Source: Ruegeria sp. HKCCSA071 (GTDB taxonomy: Bacteria; Pseudomonadota; Alphaproteobacteria; Rhodobacterales; Rhodobacteraceae). Taken from it: 64,000 bases of DNA. Position 1 is the stretch's first letter. The number at the start of each line of letters is the position of its first letter. Below are positions 46,379 to 55,580 of the stretch, one piece after another. The stretch spans positions 112,659-176,658 of the forward strand of contig NZ_JAEDOX010000005.1 in assembly GCF_017872555.1 (NCBI RefSeq), given 5' to 3'. The notes below the pieces were generated by a model. It did not search any database, had not been told where the DNA came from, and worked only from the letters and a program-made list of their open reading frames with translations. The position numbers were made by a program, and so were the translations under genes.

Positions 46379-46427
46379 ATCGCGCAGATGCGCGATTCCC
46401 CCCGAGGATATTTTTGGCCAGATGAAG
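46379..46427 (+). repeat. Dispersed hairpin element, copy B
   Basis: Hairpin ATCGCGC-AGAT-GCGCGAT followed by TCCCCCC and then GAGGATATTTTT and GGCCAGATGAAG (46404-46427). The segment just upstream, GGGGGGCTGTCTGCCCCCC, can form a further hairpin. One base differs from copy A in the 24-base block. The queG start codon lies inside this copy. Confidence 0.7.
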
Positions 46428-47459
46428 AGCGGATCGGACTTGAAGGAAAAGCTGGTACAGCAGGCCCTTGAAGAGGGGTTTGTTGCGTGCCGTGTCTGCC
46501 GCCCGTGGGATGTTCCAAAGGTTCCCGAGCGTCTGGCGGCATTCCTGGACGCCGGGTATCATGGTCAGATGGGGTGGATGGCGGAGCGGACGCATTGGCG
46601 CGGTGATCCTGCGGCCCTTTGGCCCGAGGCGCGATCAGTGATCATGCTGGCAGAGAGTTACACGCCGGAACATGATCCGACGGACGTCTTGAAGCAACAC
46701 GGCCACGGGGCGATTTCTGTCTATGCGCAGAACAAAGACTATCATGATCTGGTCAAAAAGCGACTGAAGCGCCTGGCGCGGTGGCTGATTGCCGTGGCGG
46801 GCGGCGAGGTTAAGGTGTTTGTTGACACTGCACCCGTGCCAGAGAAAGCCTTGGGGCAGGCTGCCGGGTTGGGCTGGCAGGGGAAACACACAAATCTTGT
46901 CAGCCGGGAGTGGGGTAATTGGGCCTTTATAGGGTCTGTTTTTTCAACTTTGGATATACCCGCAGATTCTGCTGAGATTGATCGCTGCGGTTCTTGTCGG
47001 GCCTGTTTGGACAGCTGTCCCACGGACGCCTTTCCGGGCCCGTATCAATTGGATGCACGACGGTGCATTTCCTATCTGACCATCGAGCAAAAAGGCCCTG
47101 TGGAGCCTGAACTTCGCGGAAAGCTGGGCAATCGTATCTACGGCTGTGACGATTGCCTGGCGGCTTGCCCGTGGAACAAGTTTGCGGTTGCCGCAAGTGA
47201 CATACGCTATGCCGCGCGCGAAGATCTGGCAGCGCCTGCGCTGGAAGAGCTGGTGACGCTTGATGATACTTCTTTCCGAGCGAAGTTCTCTGGCTCACCC
47301 ATCAAACGGATTGGACGCGACCGGTTTGTGCGCAACGTGCTTTACGCCATTGGAAACTCGGGGCACCCGAATTTGAGGGCTGCGGCCCAGAGTTTGACAG
47401 ATGACCCGGATGAAACCGTAGCCGACGCAGCGCGCTGGGCGGTGGAACAACTTTCATAA
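46422..47459 (+). CDS. queG: Epoxyqueuosine reductase
   Basis: Reduces epoxyqueuosine to queuosine in tRNA, the last step of that modification, using cobalamin and two [4Fe-4S] clusters. The 345-residue protein has cluster cysteines in [16 protein letters not shown] and [13 protein letters not shown], with the Asp/His-rich region [21 protein letters not shown], read as [14 protein letters not shown]. The start ATG is in the dispersed element, with GAGG 14 bases upstream, so the true start may be elsewhere; no alternative is clearly better. Confidence 0.94.
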   Translation: MKSGSDLKEKLVQQALEEGFVACRVCRPWDVPKVPERLAAFLDAGYHGQMGWMAERTHWRGDPAALWPEARSVIMLAESYTPEHDPTDVLKQHGHGAISVYAQNKDYHDLVKKRLKRLARWLIAVAGGEVKVFVDTAPVPEKALGQAAGLGWQGKHTNLVSREWGNWAFIGSVFSTLDIPADSAEIDRCGSCRACLDSCPTDAFPGPYQLDARRCISYLTIEQKGPVEPELRGKLGNRIYGCDDCLAACPWNKFAVAASDIRYAAREDLAAPALEELVTLDDTSFRAKFSGSPIKRIGRDRFVRNVLYAIGNSGHPNLRAAAQSLTDDPDETVADAARWAVEQLS

Positions 47460-47531
47460 TTGCCGCAAACAGGCTGGACGTGTCGGCCCCAATCGCTACA
47501 CCAATCTGCAGCGAACAGTAAGGAGAACCCG

Positions 47532-49535
47532 ATGGCGCTGGCTTTGGGGGTGGATACGGGTGGAACCTATACCGATGCGGTACTGGTCCGGGATGAAAAA
47601 GAGGTGATAGCCTCGGCCAAGTCCCTGACCACACGCGCGGATTTGGCAATTGGTGTGGGCAAGGCGATTTCTGCCGTTCTGGAGCAGGCAAAAGTTGCGC
47701 CGGATCAGATTTCAATGGCGTCTTTGTCCACAACATTGGCGACTAATGCCTTGGTAGAAGGGCAGGGCGGGCGCGTTGCGTTGATCTACATCGGATTCAA
47801 AGACAGCGACCTTGAAAAGCACGGTTTGAAGGACGCGTTAAAAGGGGACCCGGCCCTGGTTATGTCTGGTGGGCATTCCCATTCTGGCAGCGAAGCTGCG
47901 CCATTGGATATTGCCGCGCTGGAGCAATTTTTAGGCTCTCATAAGGGCATTTCAGGCTTTGCCATAGCCGCTCAGTTTGCCACACGAAATCCCGCGCACG
48001 AGTTGGAAGCCGCACGGATCGTTTCGGAAAGAACCGGGGCTCCGGTCACATGTTCGCATCACTTGTCGGCAAAGCTGAACGGGCCGAAACGCGCCGTGAC
48101 GGCCGTGTTGAATGCACGGCTGATCGGGATGATCGACCGTTTGATCGGGCGGGCGCAGGACCGGCTGCGCGAGTTGGGGATTATGGCGCCGATGATGGTT
48201 GTGCGCGGTGATGGGGCGTTGATGAGTGCTGAACAGGCGCGTGAACGCCCTATTGAAACGATCCTGAGCGGACCTGCCGCGTCAATTGTCGGCGCGCGCT
48301 GGTTGACCGGCGCAGAGAATGCGTTGGTGTCGGATATTGGCGGTACGACAACTGACGTGGCGTTGATCCGTGACGGCAAGCCCGCGATCGACTCGGCCGG
48401 GGCACAAGTAGGCGGGTTCCGCACCATGGTCGAGGCAGTTGCGATGCGCACCCATGGCCTTGGAGGTGACAGTCAGGTGCATGTCGTGACCGAGGGATTG
48501 CAGGGCGGTGTGTTTCTGGGGCCGCGCCGCGTTCTTCCGGTATCCTTGATCGCTTCGGAAGCGCCCGAGATCGTTCATGCCATTCTGGATGAGCAATTGC
48601 GGGCCACGACGGTGGGTGAGCACGATACGCGCTTTGCCCGTCGCGTGCCGGGAATACATGACGACGGTATAGATGTACGCGAAGAAGCCCTGCTAGACCG
48701 GTTGGGAGATCAGGTTCTGCCGATTGGTTCCTTGCTTCGGTCCCGAATGGAGAGCGGTGCATTGACCCGGTTGGTGGACCGCGGGATCATTCAGATCTCG
48801 GGCGTGACGCCGTCGGATGCCAGCCATGTACTGGGGCGGGTGGATGCCTGGGATGCGGACGCCGCCCGTAAGGCACTTGAACTGGTCGCACGCAAACGGG
48901 TCGGGTCCGGGGACATGTTGGCAAATTCCGCCGAAGCGCTGGCGCAGATGATCGTGGACCAGTTGACAGAACAAACCAGTTTGACCTTGTTAGAGGCGGC
49001 TTTTGATGAGGAACCGGACAGTTTCGGGCTGCCGTCACAGGAGCTGGCGCGGCATATCCTGACACAGCGCGGATTGGCGCAGCATCGCGGTTTGTTGTCG
49101 CTGACTGCAGCCTTGAACGTTGATGTGGTGGGGCTTGGAGCGTCAGCCCCCAGCTATTACCCGGCGGTCGGTGAACGGCTGCACTGCCGAATGATCCTGC
49201 CAGAACATGCGGGTGTAGCCAATGCGATTGGCGCCGTCGTGGGGCGGGTGACCTTACGGCGATCGGGCACGGTGACAAGTCCCGCCGAAGGGCGGTATCG
49301 TGTACATCTCGAGGGCGGGCCCAAGGATTTTTCCGCATCAGAAGATGCGCTGGCTTTGCTGGAAAATGTTCTGAGGTCGGAAGCTGAAGGCGCGGTGCGC
49401 GAAGCTGGTGCAGAAGATATCCGCGTGATTGTGGATCGCGACATCAAAACCGCGCGGGTCGAAGCCAATGATGTGTTTGTCGAGGCAATGATCACGGTCG
49501 AGGCTAGCGGGCGACCGCGGGTTGCGGCGGGCTAG
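47532..49535 (+). CDS. HyuA-type hydantoinase/oxoprolinase family protein
   Basis: A 667-residue ASKHA-fold protein of the hydantoinase A/oxoprolinase family. It begins LALGVDTGGTYTDAVLV with the first phosphate loop, has LATNALVEGQGGRVAL, a second loop SDIGGTTTDVALIRDGKP, and THGLGGDSQVHV. Family members hydrolyse 5-oxoproline, hydantoins or acetone-type substrates with ATP, usually with a HyuB partner. No hyuB is next to it. TAAGGAGAACCCG precedes the ATG. The substrate is unknown. Confidence 0.88.
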   Translation: MALALGVDTGGTYTDAVLVRDEKEVIASAKSLTTRADLAIGVGKAISAVLEQAKVAPDQISMASLSTTLATNALVEGQGGRVALIYIGFKDSDLEKHGLKDALKGDPALVMSGGHSHSGSEAAPLDIAALEQFLGSHKGISGFAIAAQFATRNPAHELEAARIVSERTGAPVTCSHHLSAKLNGPKRAVTAVLNARLIGMIDRLIGRAQDRLRELGIMAPMMVVRGDGALMSAEQARERPIETILSGPAASIVGARWLTGAENALVSDIGGTTTDVALIRDGKPAIDSAGAQVGGFRTMVEAVAMRTHGLGGDSQVHVVTEGLQGGVFLGPRRVLPVSLIASEAPEIVHAILDEQLRATTVGEHDTRFARRVPGIHDDGIDVREEALLDRLGDQVLPIGSLLRSRMESGALTRLVDRGIIQISGVTPSDASHVLGRVDAWDADAARKALELVARKRVGSGDMLANSAEALAQMIVDQLTEQTSLTLLEAAFDEEPDSFGLPSQELARHILTQRGLAQHRGLLSLTAALNVDVVGLGASAPSYYPAVGERLHCRMILPEHAGVANAIGAVVGRVTLRRSGTVTSPAEGRYRVHLEGGPKDFSASEDALALLENVLRSEAEGAVREAGAEDIRVIVDRDIKTARVEANDVFVEAMITVEASGRPRVAAG

Positions 49536-49559
49536 CCCCTCTGACTTGTCCAGAGGGGC
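49535..49559. terminator. Hairpin between convergent HyuA-type gene and msrA
   Basis: The stem GCCCCTCTG/CAGAGGGGC (9 bp, loop ACTTGTC) begins at the last base of the HyuA-type stop. It lacks a U-tract, so it may stabilise 3' ends rather than terminate. Confidence 0.4.
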
Positions 49560-49574
49560 CGGGCAGGTGGTGCT

Positions 49575-50087
49575 TTATTCTGCGGCGCTGGCGCGTTTGG
49601 GAAGAACCCAGTCCTGGCGTGGGAAGTGGCAGGTATATCCGTTCGGGATGCGCTCAAGATAATCCTGATGCTCGGGTTCGGCCTCCCAGAAATCGCCGAC
49701 GGGTTCGATTTCGGTTACGACTTTTCCCGGCCACAAGCCGCTGGCATTCACGTCTGCGATAGTATCCAAGGCGGTTGCTCTTTGGGCTTCGTCGACGTGG
49801 TAAATCGCTGAACGATAGCTCATTCCTCGGTCGTTGCCCTGCCGATTGACAGTGGTCGGGTCGTGAATCTGGAAGAAAAATTCCAGCAGGTCGCGGTAAC
49901 TGATCAACAATGGGTCAAACCAGATCTCGATCCCTTCGGCGTGGGTGCCGTGGTTGCGATAGGTGGCGTTGGGCACATCGCCTCCGGTGTAGCCCACCCG
50001 GGTCCGCAAGACGCCTGGCAGCTTGCGGATCAGGTCCTGCATACCCCAAAAGCAGCCTCCGGCCAGTACAGCACGTTGTTCAGTCAT
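49575..50087 (-). CDS. msrA: Peptide-methionine (S)-S-oxide reductase
   Basis: Repairs the S form of methionine sulfoxide. The 170-residue protein has the catalytic cysteine C12 in [38 protein letters not shown], and the C-terminal [17 protein letters not shown]. No extra resolving cysteine pair is seen past residue 160. Its ATG overlaps the msrB stop (ATGA), so the two repair both stereoisomers from one transcript. Confidence 0.95.
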   Translation of the reverse strand: MTEQRAVLAGGCFWGMQDLIRKLPGVLRTRVGYTGGDVPNATYRNHGTHAEGIEIWFDPLLISYRDLLEFFFQIHDPTTVNRQGNDRGMSYRSAIYHVDEAQRATALDTIADVNASGLWPGKVVTEIEPVGDFWEAEPEHQDYLERIPNGYTCHFPRQDWVLPKRASAAE

Positions 50088-50533
50088 TGGATTTCCTCCA
50101 CGTGGATCAGGAATTCGGCGTAACCTTCAGCCTCCATCTCATCCCGATGGATGAACCTGAGCGAGGCCGAGTTAATGCAATACCGCAGGCCGCCATGTTC
50201 TCGCGGGCCGTCGGGGAAGACATGCCCCAGATGGCTGTCGCCGTGTTTCGATCGAACCTCGGTCCGGATCATACCATGTGTCGTGTCGCGAAACTCTTCC
50301 ACATGCTCATGGATGATCGGCTTGGTAAAGCTGGGCCAGCCACATCCGGATTCGTATTTGTGGGTCGAAGCAAATAGCGGTTCGCCTGACACGATGTCCA
50401 CGTAGATACCCGGTTCCTTGTTCTCCAAATACTTGCCTGTCCCCGGTCGTTCGGTGCCGTTGCGTTGGGTGACGTGAAATTCTTCGGGCGAAAGTGCCGC
50501 AATAACCGTGGGGTCTTTGGTGTAACGTGTCAT
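50084..50533 (-). CDS. msrB: Peptide-methionine (R)-S-oxide reductase
   Basis: Repairs the R form of methionine sulfoxide. The 149-residue protein has [13 protein letters not shown] near residue 60, [12 protein letters not shown] and the catalytic cysteine in [12 protein letters not shown]. The paired CXXC zinc sites of some MsrB proteins are absent, so it belongs to the zinc-free form where the Cys of GCGWPSF can resolve the disulfide. Start [10 protein letters not shown] has CGGAGGATCC upstream. Followed by msrA. Confidence 0.95.
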   Translation of the reverse strand: MTRYTKDPTVIAALSPEEFHVTQRNGTERPGTGKYLENKEPGIYVDIVSGEPLFASTHKYESGCGWPSFTKPIIHEHVEEFRDTTHGMIRTEVRSKHGDSHLGHVFPDGPREHGGLRYCINSASLRFIHRDEMEAEGYAEFLIHVEEIQ

Positions 50534-50658
50534 GGATCCTCCGGCTGATTTGACGGTTGTGCCATTATCTGGGGGCTGCCGACTAGAAAGCAAAGCGATA
50601 TTTCAAACAGCTCTCACAGACGTGCGGTCGGTCTGACGCAAACAGATAGGCCCTTGTG

Positions 50659-51543
50659 TTAGGCCGAAGTCGTTTTGCCGGCAGGTTGGCGTGACAGTTG
50701 AACAGCAAGAATACCCAGTGTCGTGACTGTAACGCCAATTGCATCCATCGCGCCCAGTTTCTCGCCCAGCAATATGGCCGCTATCGTGACACCGAATACC
50801 GGGTTCAAAAAGTGGAACGTGGCTGCGCGGATCGCGCCGATGCGATCCAGAAGAAGGAACCAGATCAGCGTGGCCAGCAGCCCAGGAAACAGGGTTGTGT
50901 AGGTGAACGCCAATGCCAGTGGCAGCGTCGGGTGGATGTAAATGGTCTCAAAGATCGGCGCGGCCACGAACAACGTCGCTGAGCCTACAAGCATCTGCAG
51001 ACCCACGACCATCATGAAGTTACCGCCCGAAGTCGCGCCGCGAACCGCGAGGGTGGCAAAGGTCAGCGCCAAAGCTCCGATGCCGCATAGTGCGACGCCG
51101 AACATGTCGACACCAGCACTGATCCGGCTGCTCATGATCAGGGCGACGCCGGTGAATCCAGCAAACAACCCCAAAACTCCGAGAGGGCGCAGTTTCTCGC
51201 CAAAAATAAGCCACCCTGCCAGCGCCACCAGCAAGGGCATTGTGGACGCGATAATCGCCGCAACCGAAGCCTCGACCGTTTGCATCGCGTAAAAATTCAG
51301 ACCCAAATACAGGGCATTTTGGCAGATACCGAAAAGAATTGTCGCCCGCCACTGGTTCCGGGTCAGGTGCCAGCTTTGCCCCATCGCCCGGGCAATCAGA
51401 ACCCCCAAAACCCCTGAGATCAAAAACCGCAGGGCTAGCGAAAACAAAGGAGAGGCGTCTGCCACGATGATCCGCGCCGAGGTAAAGGCAGACGACCAGA
51501 TCAGGGCAAATGTCAGCCCCATGGCTATGGCGCGCAGATCCAT
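50659..51543 (-). CDS. EamA/DMT-family transporter
   Basis: A 294-residue protein with about ten membrane helices in two EamA repeats (ALIWSSAFTSARIIVADASP and, later, GLLATLIWFLLLDRIGA, FLNPVFGVTIAAILLGEKL). Likely an exporter of amino acids or other metabolites; no substrate can be named. It is alone on the minus strand, diverging from the BCCT-like gene. Confidence 0.88.
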   Translation of the reverse strand: MDLRAIAMGLTFALIWSSAFTSARIIVADASPLFSLALRFLISGVLGVLIARAMGQSWHLTRNQWRATILFGICQNALYLGLNFYAMQTVEASVAAIIASTMPLLVALAGWLIFGEKLRPLGVLGLFAGFTGVALIMSSRISAGVDMFGVALCGIGALALTFATLAVRGATSGGNFMMVVGLQMLVGSATLFVAAPIFETIYIHPTLPLALAFTYTTLFPGLLATLIWFLLLDRIGAIRAATFHFLNPVFGVTIAAILLGEKLGAMDAIGVTVTTLGILAVQLSRQPAGKTTSA

Positions 51544-51719
51544 GGAGACCCCCTGTCACTTTGCGCGGACTGTCCCCGATTTTGTGATGGGTCGCAAGCG
51601 CTGCGCGTTAAAAAAGACACATCCGTGATGCAACGAAAGTCACGAGGATGTTTTTATTGATTGACTGAACAATTAAAGTTATCGGCTCCGGGATCTGACA
51701 TATCAAGGGAGGGTTGTCG

Positions 51720-52922
51720 GTGCTTCTGGAGTACATTCTATCTTTTGGCGTCCTGCTGGCATTGGGCTTGGTCGCGTTCTTCGTCGTGAAATGGTGGAAC
51801 CTGCGCTGCGTTGGCGTGACACCTGTTCACCTTTTCACATTCATCGCGATCCTGTTTACGTCCGGTCTGGATGTTGGCCTGATCATGTTCCCGCTGACGG
51901 AATTTGGTGGCTATGCCGAAGATCCGGCCTATGCCTTTGCCAACCCGCTGGCGATCGAATTTGGATTCTGGGGGTTTCTGATCTGGGCGTTTTACTTCCT
52001 GACAGCCTTCTATTTCTGCGTGATCGAACCGCGCGTGAACTTCTTTGAGATCCCGCTGGTCAAGCTGATCAACAACGTGGTCATCATCGGCACTTGCGCG
52101 TTCACTGCGAGCCTGTTCCTGATCTACCTGCCTGGATACCTGCCAGAGGTCGGAGATGGCGAATCTGTTGTTACCACCTTCTACGTCATCGTGTTTGTGG
52201 TCATTCTGGCGGCGGCGTACTCATCGACCGACCTGAAATATGTGCGCATCCTGTCGGTCGGTTCGACCTTCCTGTTCCTTGCGCTGATTCTGGGTATGTG
52301 GGCGGCAGCTGGCATGGGAATGACCGGGTTTATCGAAACCGGAAGTAACATTGGCGCCTATTTCACGAATGTGCACAAGTTTGTCCTGCCGCTGACCGAT
52401 TATCATGCCTTCTACCTGTTCTGGTGGTTCGCATGGTCGATCATGATCGGACAGTTTACGTCGCGCTTTGTGGGTGGTCTGACCACGTGGCAGTTGCTGG
52501 CGGCGCTGTTGATCTTCCCGTCGATCCCACTGGGGATCTGGTTCATAGTTCTTTACTATTACCACCTGAACGGTATCAGCACCGCAGGCATCACCAATAT
52601 CGCGATGGTAATCGTGGGTGTGACCTTTGTGATCAATTCGCTGGACTCGCTGATTAGGCTCTATACGGACAACCTGAACATGACCGCCGAACGGTTTGGC
52701 AAGGCGGCCTATGTCGCTGGCAACGTCGCGCTGCTGTTTGTCCTGACCCTGCTATTCCAGAGTCAGTGGTTGCAAATCCAGTGGATCGGAGCCGTCGTAG
52801 TCGGTCTCTACCTGGCTTGCGTGGCCTATATCCTTGTCACCAAACGCAAAGAGGTGATGAGTATCGACGCTATGCCGGAAGACCGTGATCTGGACTTCCA
52901 CAAGGTTGAGACAATTCACTGA
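51720..52922 (+). CDS. BCCT-like transporter, short form
   Basis: A 400-residue membrane protein with about eleven to twelve helices. The segment HAFYLFWWFAWSIMIGQFTSRF resembles the conserved W-W-x-x-W-x-P-F-V-G-x-F-I-A-R helix of betaine/choline/carnitine transporters, seen here as FYLFWWFAWSIMIG and QFTSRFVGG, and SGLDVGLIMFPLTEFGGY matches their third helix region. Typical BCCT proteins exceed 500 residues, so this is a short divergent member; an osmolyte or methylated amine may be carried. The start is a GTG seven bases after GGGAGG; a TTG two codons earlier is too close to that site. A terminator follows. Confidence 0.7.
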   Translation: MLLEYILSFGVLLALGLVAFFVVKWWNLRCVGVTPVHLFTFIAILFTSGLDVGLIMFPLTEFGGYAEDPAYAFANPLAIEFGFWGFLIWAFYFLTAFYFCVIEPRVNFFEIPLVKLINNVVIIGTCAFTASLFLIYLPGYLPEVGDGESVVTTFYVIVFVVILAAAYSSTDLKYVRILSVGSTFLFLALILGMWAAAGMGMTGFIETGSNIGAYFTNVHKFVLPLTDYHAFYLFWWFAWSIMIGQFTSRFVGGLTTWQLLAALLIFPSIPLGIWFIVLYYYHLNGISTAGITNIAMVIVGVTFVINSLDSLIRLYTDNLNMTAERFGKAAYVAGNVALLFVLTLLFQSQWLQIQWIGAVVVGLYLACVAYILVTKRKEVMSIDAMPEDRDLDFHKVETIH

Positions 52923-52944
52923 TTGCTTGAATCTAGTGTACCAA

Positions 52945-52980
52945 ATGCGGGTCTCGACATCGGGGCCCGCATCTCTTTTT
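52945..52980 (+). terminator. Intrinsic terminator of the BCCT-like gene
   Basis: ATGCGGG pairs with CCCGCAT (52945-52951 with 52966-52972), extended by four wobble-containing pairs, followed by CTCTTTTT. It lies 22 bases past the stop. Confidence 0.88.
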
Positions 52981-53020
52981 GGGGGCTGCCCGATCCGGTC
53001 CTCATTCCTTGTCGTTCACT

Positions 53021-53494
53021 TCAGTTCGTGTCGAGACGATATTTGAGGAAGCTGTGGCCAGCGTAGTCTACTTGCCCAACAAAATACGCGCCGAGTTTGG
53101 TCATTGCGCGCAGTTTCGTGCGTGAAGGCGGCAGCAAGAACGTTACGAACGGGATACGATTGTCCTGCTTTGCGAATGCGATGGCCTGACGTGCAATTTT
53201 GGCACCCAGTCCAAATGCACTGGGTTTCAGGACCAATCCGAAATCCCACTCTTCACCTTCTTTTTGAAAACCACCCCATCCCACATATTGTCCGCGGTGC
53301 AATATTGCCCAATGACCAAGGCCGTCCAGCACCCAACACGACTCTTTCGCGCGAATGAAACTGGCGACTGTTTCCTCATCCCAGTCCTGCGTCAGGAGAG
53401 GCATGTGTTCGGCAATAATTGGATTCCTCATATGCGCCAGTATCTCAGGCGCTGAGACGAGGGGCAGTCGCGTGAAGGTAATATCCTGTTCCAT
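53021..53494 (-). CDS. GNAT-family acetyltransferase
   Basis: A 157-residue protein of the GCN5-related N-acetyltransferase type. Features are VLDGLGHWAILHRGQYVGWGG, read as GHWAILHRGQYVGWGGF, EWDFGLVLKPSAFGLGAKI (acetyl-CoA region, lacking a clean Q/RxxGxG/A) and LPPSRTKLRAMTKLGAYFVG. Similar to RimJ/ribosomal-protein-like members; substrate unknown. The start at MEQDITFTRLPL has no clear ribosome site. An upstream frame of 50 codons continues without stops but does not look like a GNAT N-terminus. Confidence 0.72.
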   Translation of the reverse strand: MEQDITFTRLPLVSAPEILAHMRNPIIAEHMPLLTQDWDEETVASFIRAKESCWVLDGLGHWAILHRGQYVGWGGFQKEGEEWDFGLVLKPSAFGLGAKIARQAIAFAKQDNRIPFVTFLLPPSRTKLRAMTKLGAYFVGQVDYAGHSFLKYRLDTN

Positions 53495-53644
53495 AGAACT
53501 GGGATTTAGCGGGCCAAGCAGGAAATCAAAGGGTTGTCCTTTAAATTCGTGCCCGGGACATCCAGTGTTGGATAGTAGCCCATAGTTACAGACTAATGCC
53601 TCATAATATAGTTGCGCAGGCCGTAGGACGTAAAATTTAGGCAC

Positions 53645-53676
53645 AAAAAAAGGGGCCGCGTAACCGCCACCCCTTT
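53645..53676 (-). terminator. Intrinsic terminator of the HU gene
   Basis: On the minus strand AAAGGGG pairs with CCCCTTT around a GC-rich 14-base loop, followed by a run of T (complement of A53645-53650). Lies 23 bases past the HU stop. Confidence 0.8.
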
Positions 53677-53698
53677 ACATGGTTCCAAGCGCTTTGGA

Positions 53699-53986
53699 TC
53701 AGCCGTTCACGCTGTCTTTCAGTGCTTTCGCGATGGTCATTTTAACAACCTTGTCGGCTTCTTTGGTAAAGGTTTCACCGGTTGCCGGGTTGCGGACCTG
53801 ACGCTCGGGGCGTTCGCGGCAGTAGATTTTGCCGACGCCAGGCAGGGTTACTGCACCACCTGCGGAAACTTCGCGCGTGATCAGGCCGGTGATGGCCTCC
53901 AGCGCAGAGTTCGCGGATTTCTTATCGGTTCCCATTTCCTCAGCGAGAGCAGCAACCAGCTGAGTCTTTGTCATAGGTTTTGCCAT
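53699..53986 (-). CDS. hup: HU-family DNA-binding protein
   Basis: A 95-residue nucleoid protein that bends DNA as a dimer. It has the helical N-terminus MTKTQLVAALAEEMGTDKKS, VTLPGVGKIYCRERPERQVRNP, seen as LPGVGKIYCRERPER and VRNPATGETF, the beta-arm tip with the conserved NP, and a C-terminal KMTIAKALKDSV. TTAAGGAGACCAAGAA gives a strong ribosome site. It has its own promoter and terminator. Confidence 0.94.
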   Translation of the reverse strand: MAKPMTKTQLVAALAEEMGTDKKSANSALEAITGLITREVSAGGAVTLPGVGKIYCRERPERQVRNPATGETFTKEADKVVKMTIAKALKDSVNG

Positions 53987-54011
53987 TTCTTGGTCTCCTT
54001 AACGTGCCCGA

Positions 54012-54039
54012 TCTATAGGGCCTCACCGCGTAACTGTAA
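54012..54039 (-). promoter_or_regulatory. Predicted sigma-70-type promoter of the HU gene
   Basis: On the minus strand TTACAG (54039-54034) and TATAGA (54017-54012) are spaced by 16 bases, close to the consensus, and would give a short leader before the HU ATG at 53986. Prediction by eye only. Confidence 0.45.
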
Positions 54040-54116
54040 CGGTATATTGTGATCAAACACAACGAATAGTAGCGTAAAAACCCCTAAAAATATGGGGAAA
54101 ACGTTGCTTTTTTGCG

Positions 54117-55580
54117 TCAGAGGAAGGCAGTTTCGTCGAAGGAACGCAATTTCCGGCTGTGCAGACGCTCCAACGGCATGCCGCGCAGGTGCTCCATGGC
54201 GCGTATCCCGATCATCAAATGACGGCTGACCTGGGTGGTATAAAAGGACGACGCCATGCCCGGCAGCTTCAGTTCACCGTGCAGGGGTTTGTCCGACACG
54301 CACAGCAAAGTGCCGTAAGGAACGCGGAAGCGATAGCCGTTCGCGGCGATGGTGGCGCTTTCCATATCCAGCGCGATCGCCCGCGACTGGCTGAGGCGCT
54401 GAACCGGCCCGGTTTGATCGCGCAGTTCCCAGTTGCGATTGTCAACCGATGCAACTGTTCCTGTCCGCATGATCCGCTTCAGTTCATACCCTTCAAGCTC
54501 GGTCACCTCGGCCACGGCGCGTTCCAGCGCGACCTGAACCTCGGCCAGGGGCGGGATGGGCACCCAGACCGGCAGGTCATCATCCAGAACCTTGTCATCC
54601 CGTAGATATGCATGTGCCAGAACGAAATCGCCCAATGCCTGTGTGTTGCGCAGCCCGGCGCAATGGCCAACCATCAGCCACGCGTGCGGGCGCAGAACCG
54701 CGATATGGTCGGTCGCTGTTTTGGCATTCGACGGGCCGACGCCGATGTTCACCAAAGTAAGACCCGAACCATCTTCACGCTTCAGATGATAGGTTGGCAT
54801 CTGGGGCAGTTTCAGCGGTTGCTCGATTTCTGCGTCGGGCTGCGTGATCTCGACATTCCCGGTCGAGACAAAACTGATGTACCCGCTGCTGGGATCAGCC
54901 AACTGCTCGCGGGCGTAGTTTTCGAATTCCGAAACATAGAACTGATAGTTCGTGAAGAGAACGTGGTTCTGAAAATGCCGGGCATCTGTCGCTGTGTAAT
55001 GTGCCAGTCGCGCAAGTGAATAATCGACGCGCTGGGCAGTGAACAATGACAAGGGTCCGACGGCATCTTCATTTTCATGCACACCGTTAACGATGTCGTC
55101 ATTCGTGGTCGTCAGATCCGGCACGTCAAACACGTCGCGCAGGGTGAACGCAGCCGCGCCCTGATGCGGCACAACCAGATCTGATGTATGCGCCACGGCA
55201 AAATGCACCGGAATCGGTGTGTCCGATGCTGCAATCGTCACCGGTTGGTCGTGATTCTTGATCAACAGGGCAATCTGCTGGGTCAGGTAGGACCGGAATA
55301 AATCCGGGCGCGTAACGGTTGTAGCGTGAACACCGGGCTCCGCCACATGCCCAAAACTCAGGCGGCTGTCGACTTGAGCATAAGTCGAGGTCTTTATGCG
55401 AATCTCGGGGTAATAGGCTCTGTATCTGGCTATTGGTGCTCCATTTTGCAGCACCTTCGAGAAGCTGTGGCACAGAAATTCCGTTGCTTGAGTGTAAAGC
55501 TCCTCCAGTCGCGCAACTGCGGCTGCGGGATCGGTGAATTGTTTTGGCGAAAGGGCTTCAGGTGTCAGGAGTGTCGTCAT
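54117..55580 (-). CDS. amn: AMP nucleosidase
   Basis: Splits AMP into adenine and ribose-5-phosphate. At 487 residues it has the usual length for the proteobacterial enzyme, with an N-terminal regulatory region and a C-terminal nucleoside phosphorylase-like domain (VNIGVGPSNAKTATDHIAVLRPH, read as VNIGVGPSNAKTATDH, and LDMESATIAANGYRFRVPYGTLL in part as LDMESATIAANGYRF). It overlaps the upstream adenine deaminase gene by four bases (ATGA), which would pass its product adenine to the deaminase. Confidence 0.95.
   Translation of the reverse strand: MTTLLTPEALSPKQFTDPAAAVARLEELYTQATEFLCHSFSKVLQNGAPIARYRAYYPEIRIKTSTYAQVDSRLSFGHVAEPGVHATTVTRPDLFRSYLTQQIALLIKNHDQPVTIAASDTPIPVHFAVAHTSDLVVPHQGAAAFTLRDVFDVPDLTTTNDDIVNGVHENEDAVGPLSLFTAQRVDYSLARLAHYTATDARHFQNHVLFTNYQFYVSEFENYAREQLADPSSGYISFVSTGNVEITQPDAEIEQPLKLPQMPTYHLKREDGSGLTLVNIGVGPSNAKTATDHIAVLRPHAWLMVGHCAGLRNTQALGDFVLAHAYLRDDKVLDDDLPVWVPIPPLAEVQVALERAVAEVTELEGYELKRIMRTGTVASVDNRNWELRDQTGPVQRLSQSRAIALDMESATIAANGYRFRVPYGTLLCVSDKPLHGELKLPGMASSFYTTQVSRHLMIGIRAMEHLRGMPLERLHSRKLRSFDETAFL

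Noticed and set aside
53495..53644. N-terminal extension of the GNAT gene by 50 codons
   Set aside because: The extra residues (for example CNYGLLSNTGCPG) do not resemble a GNAT N-terminus and the region is probably leader DNA, though no good ribosome site marks the internal start.
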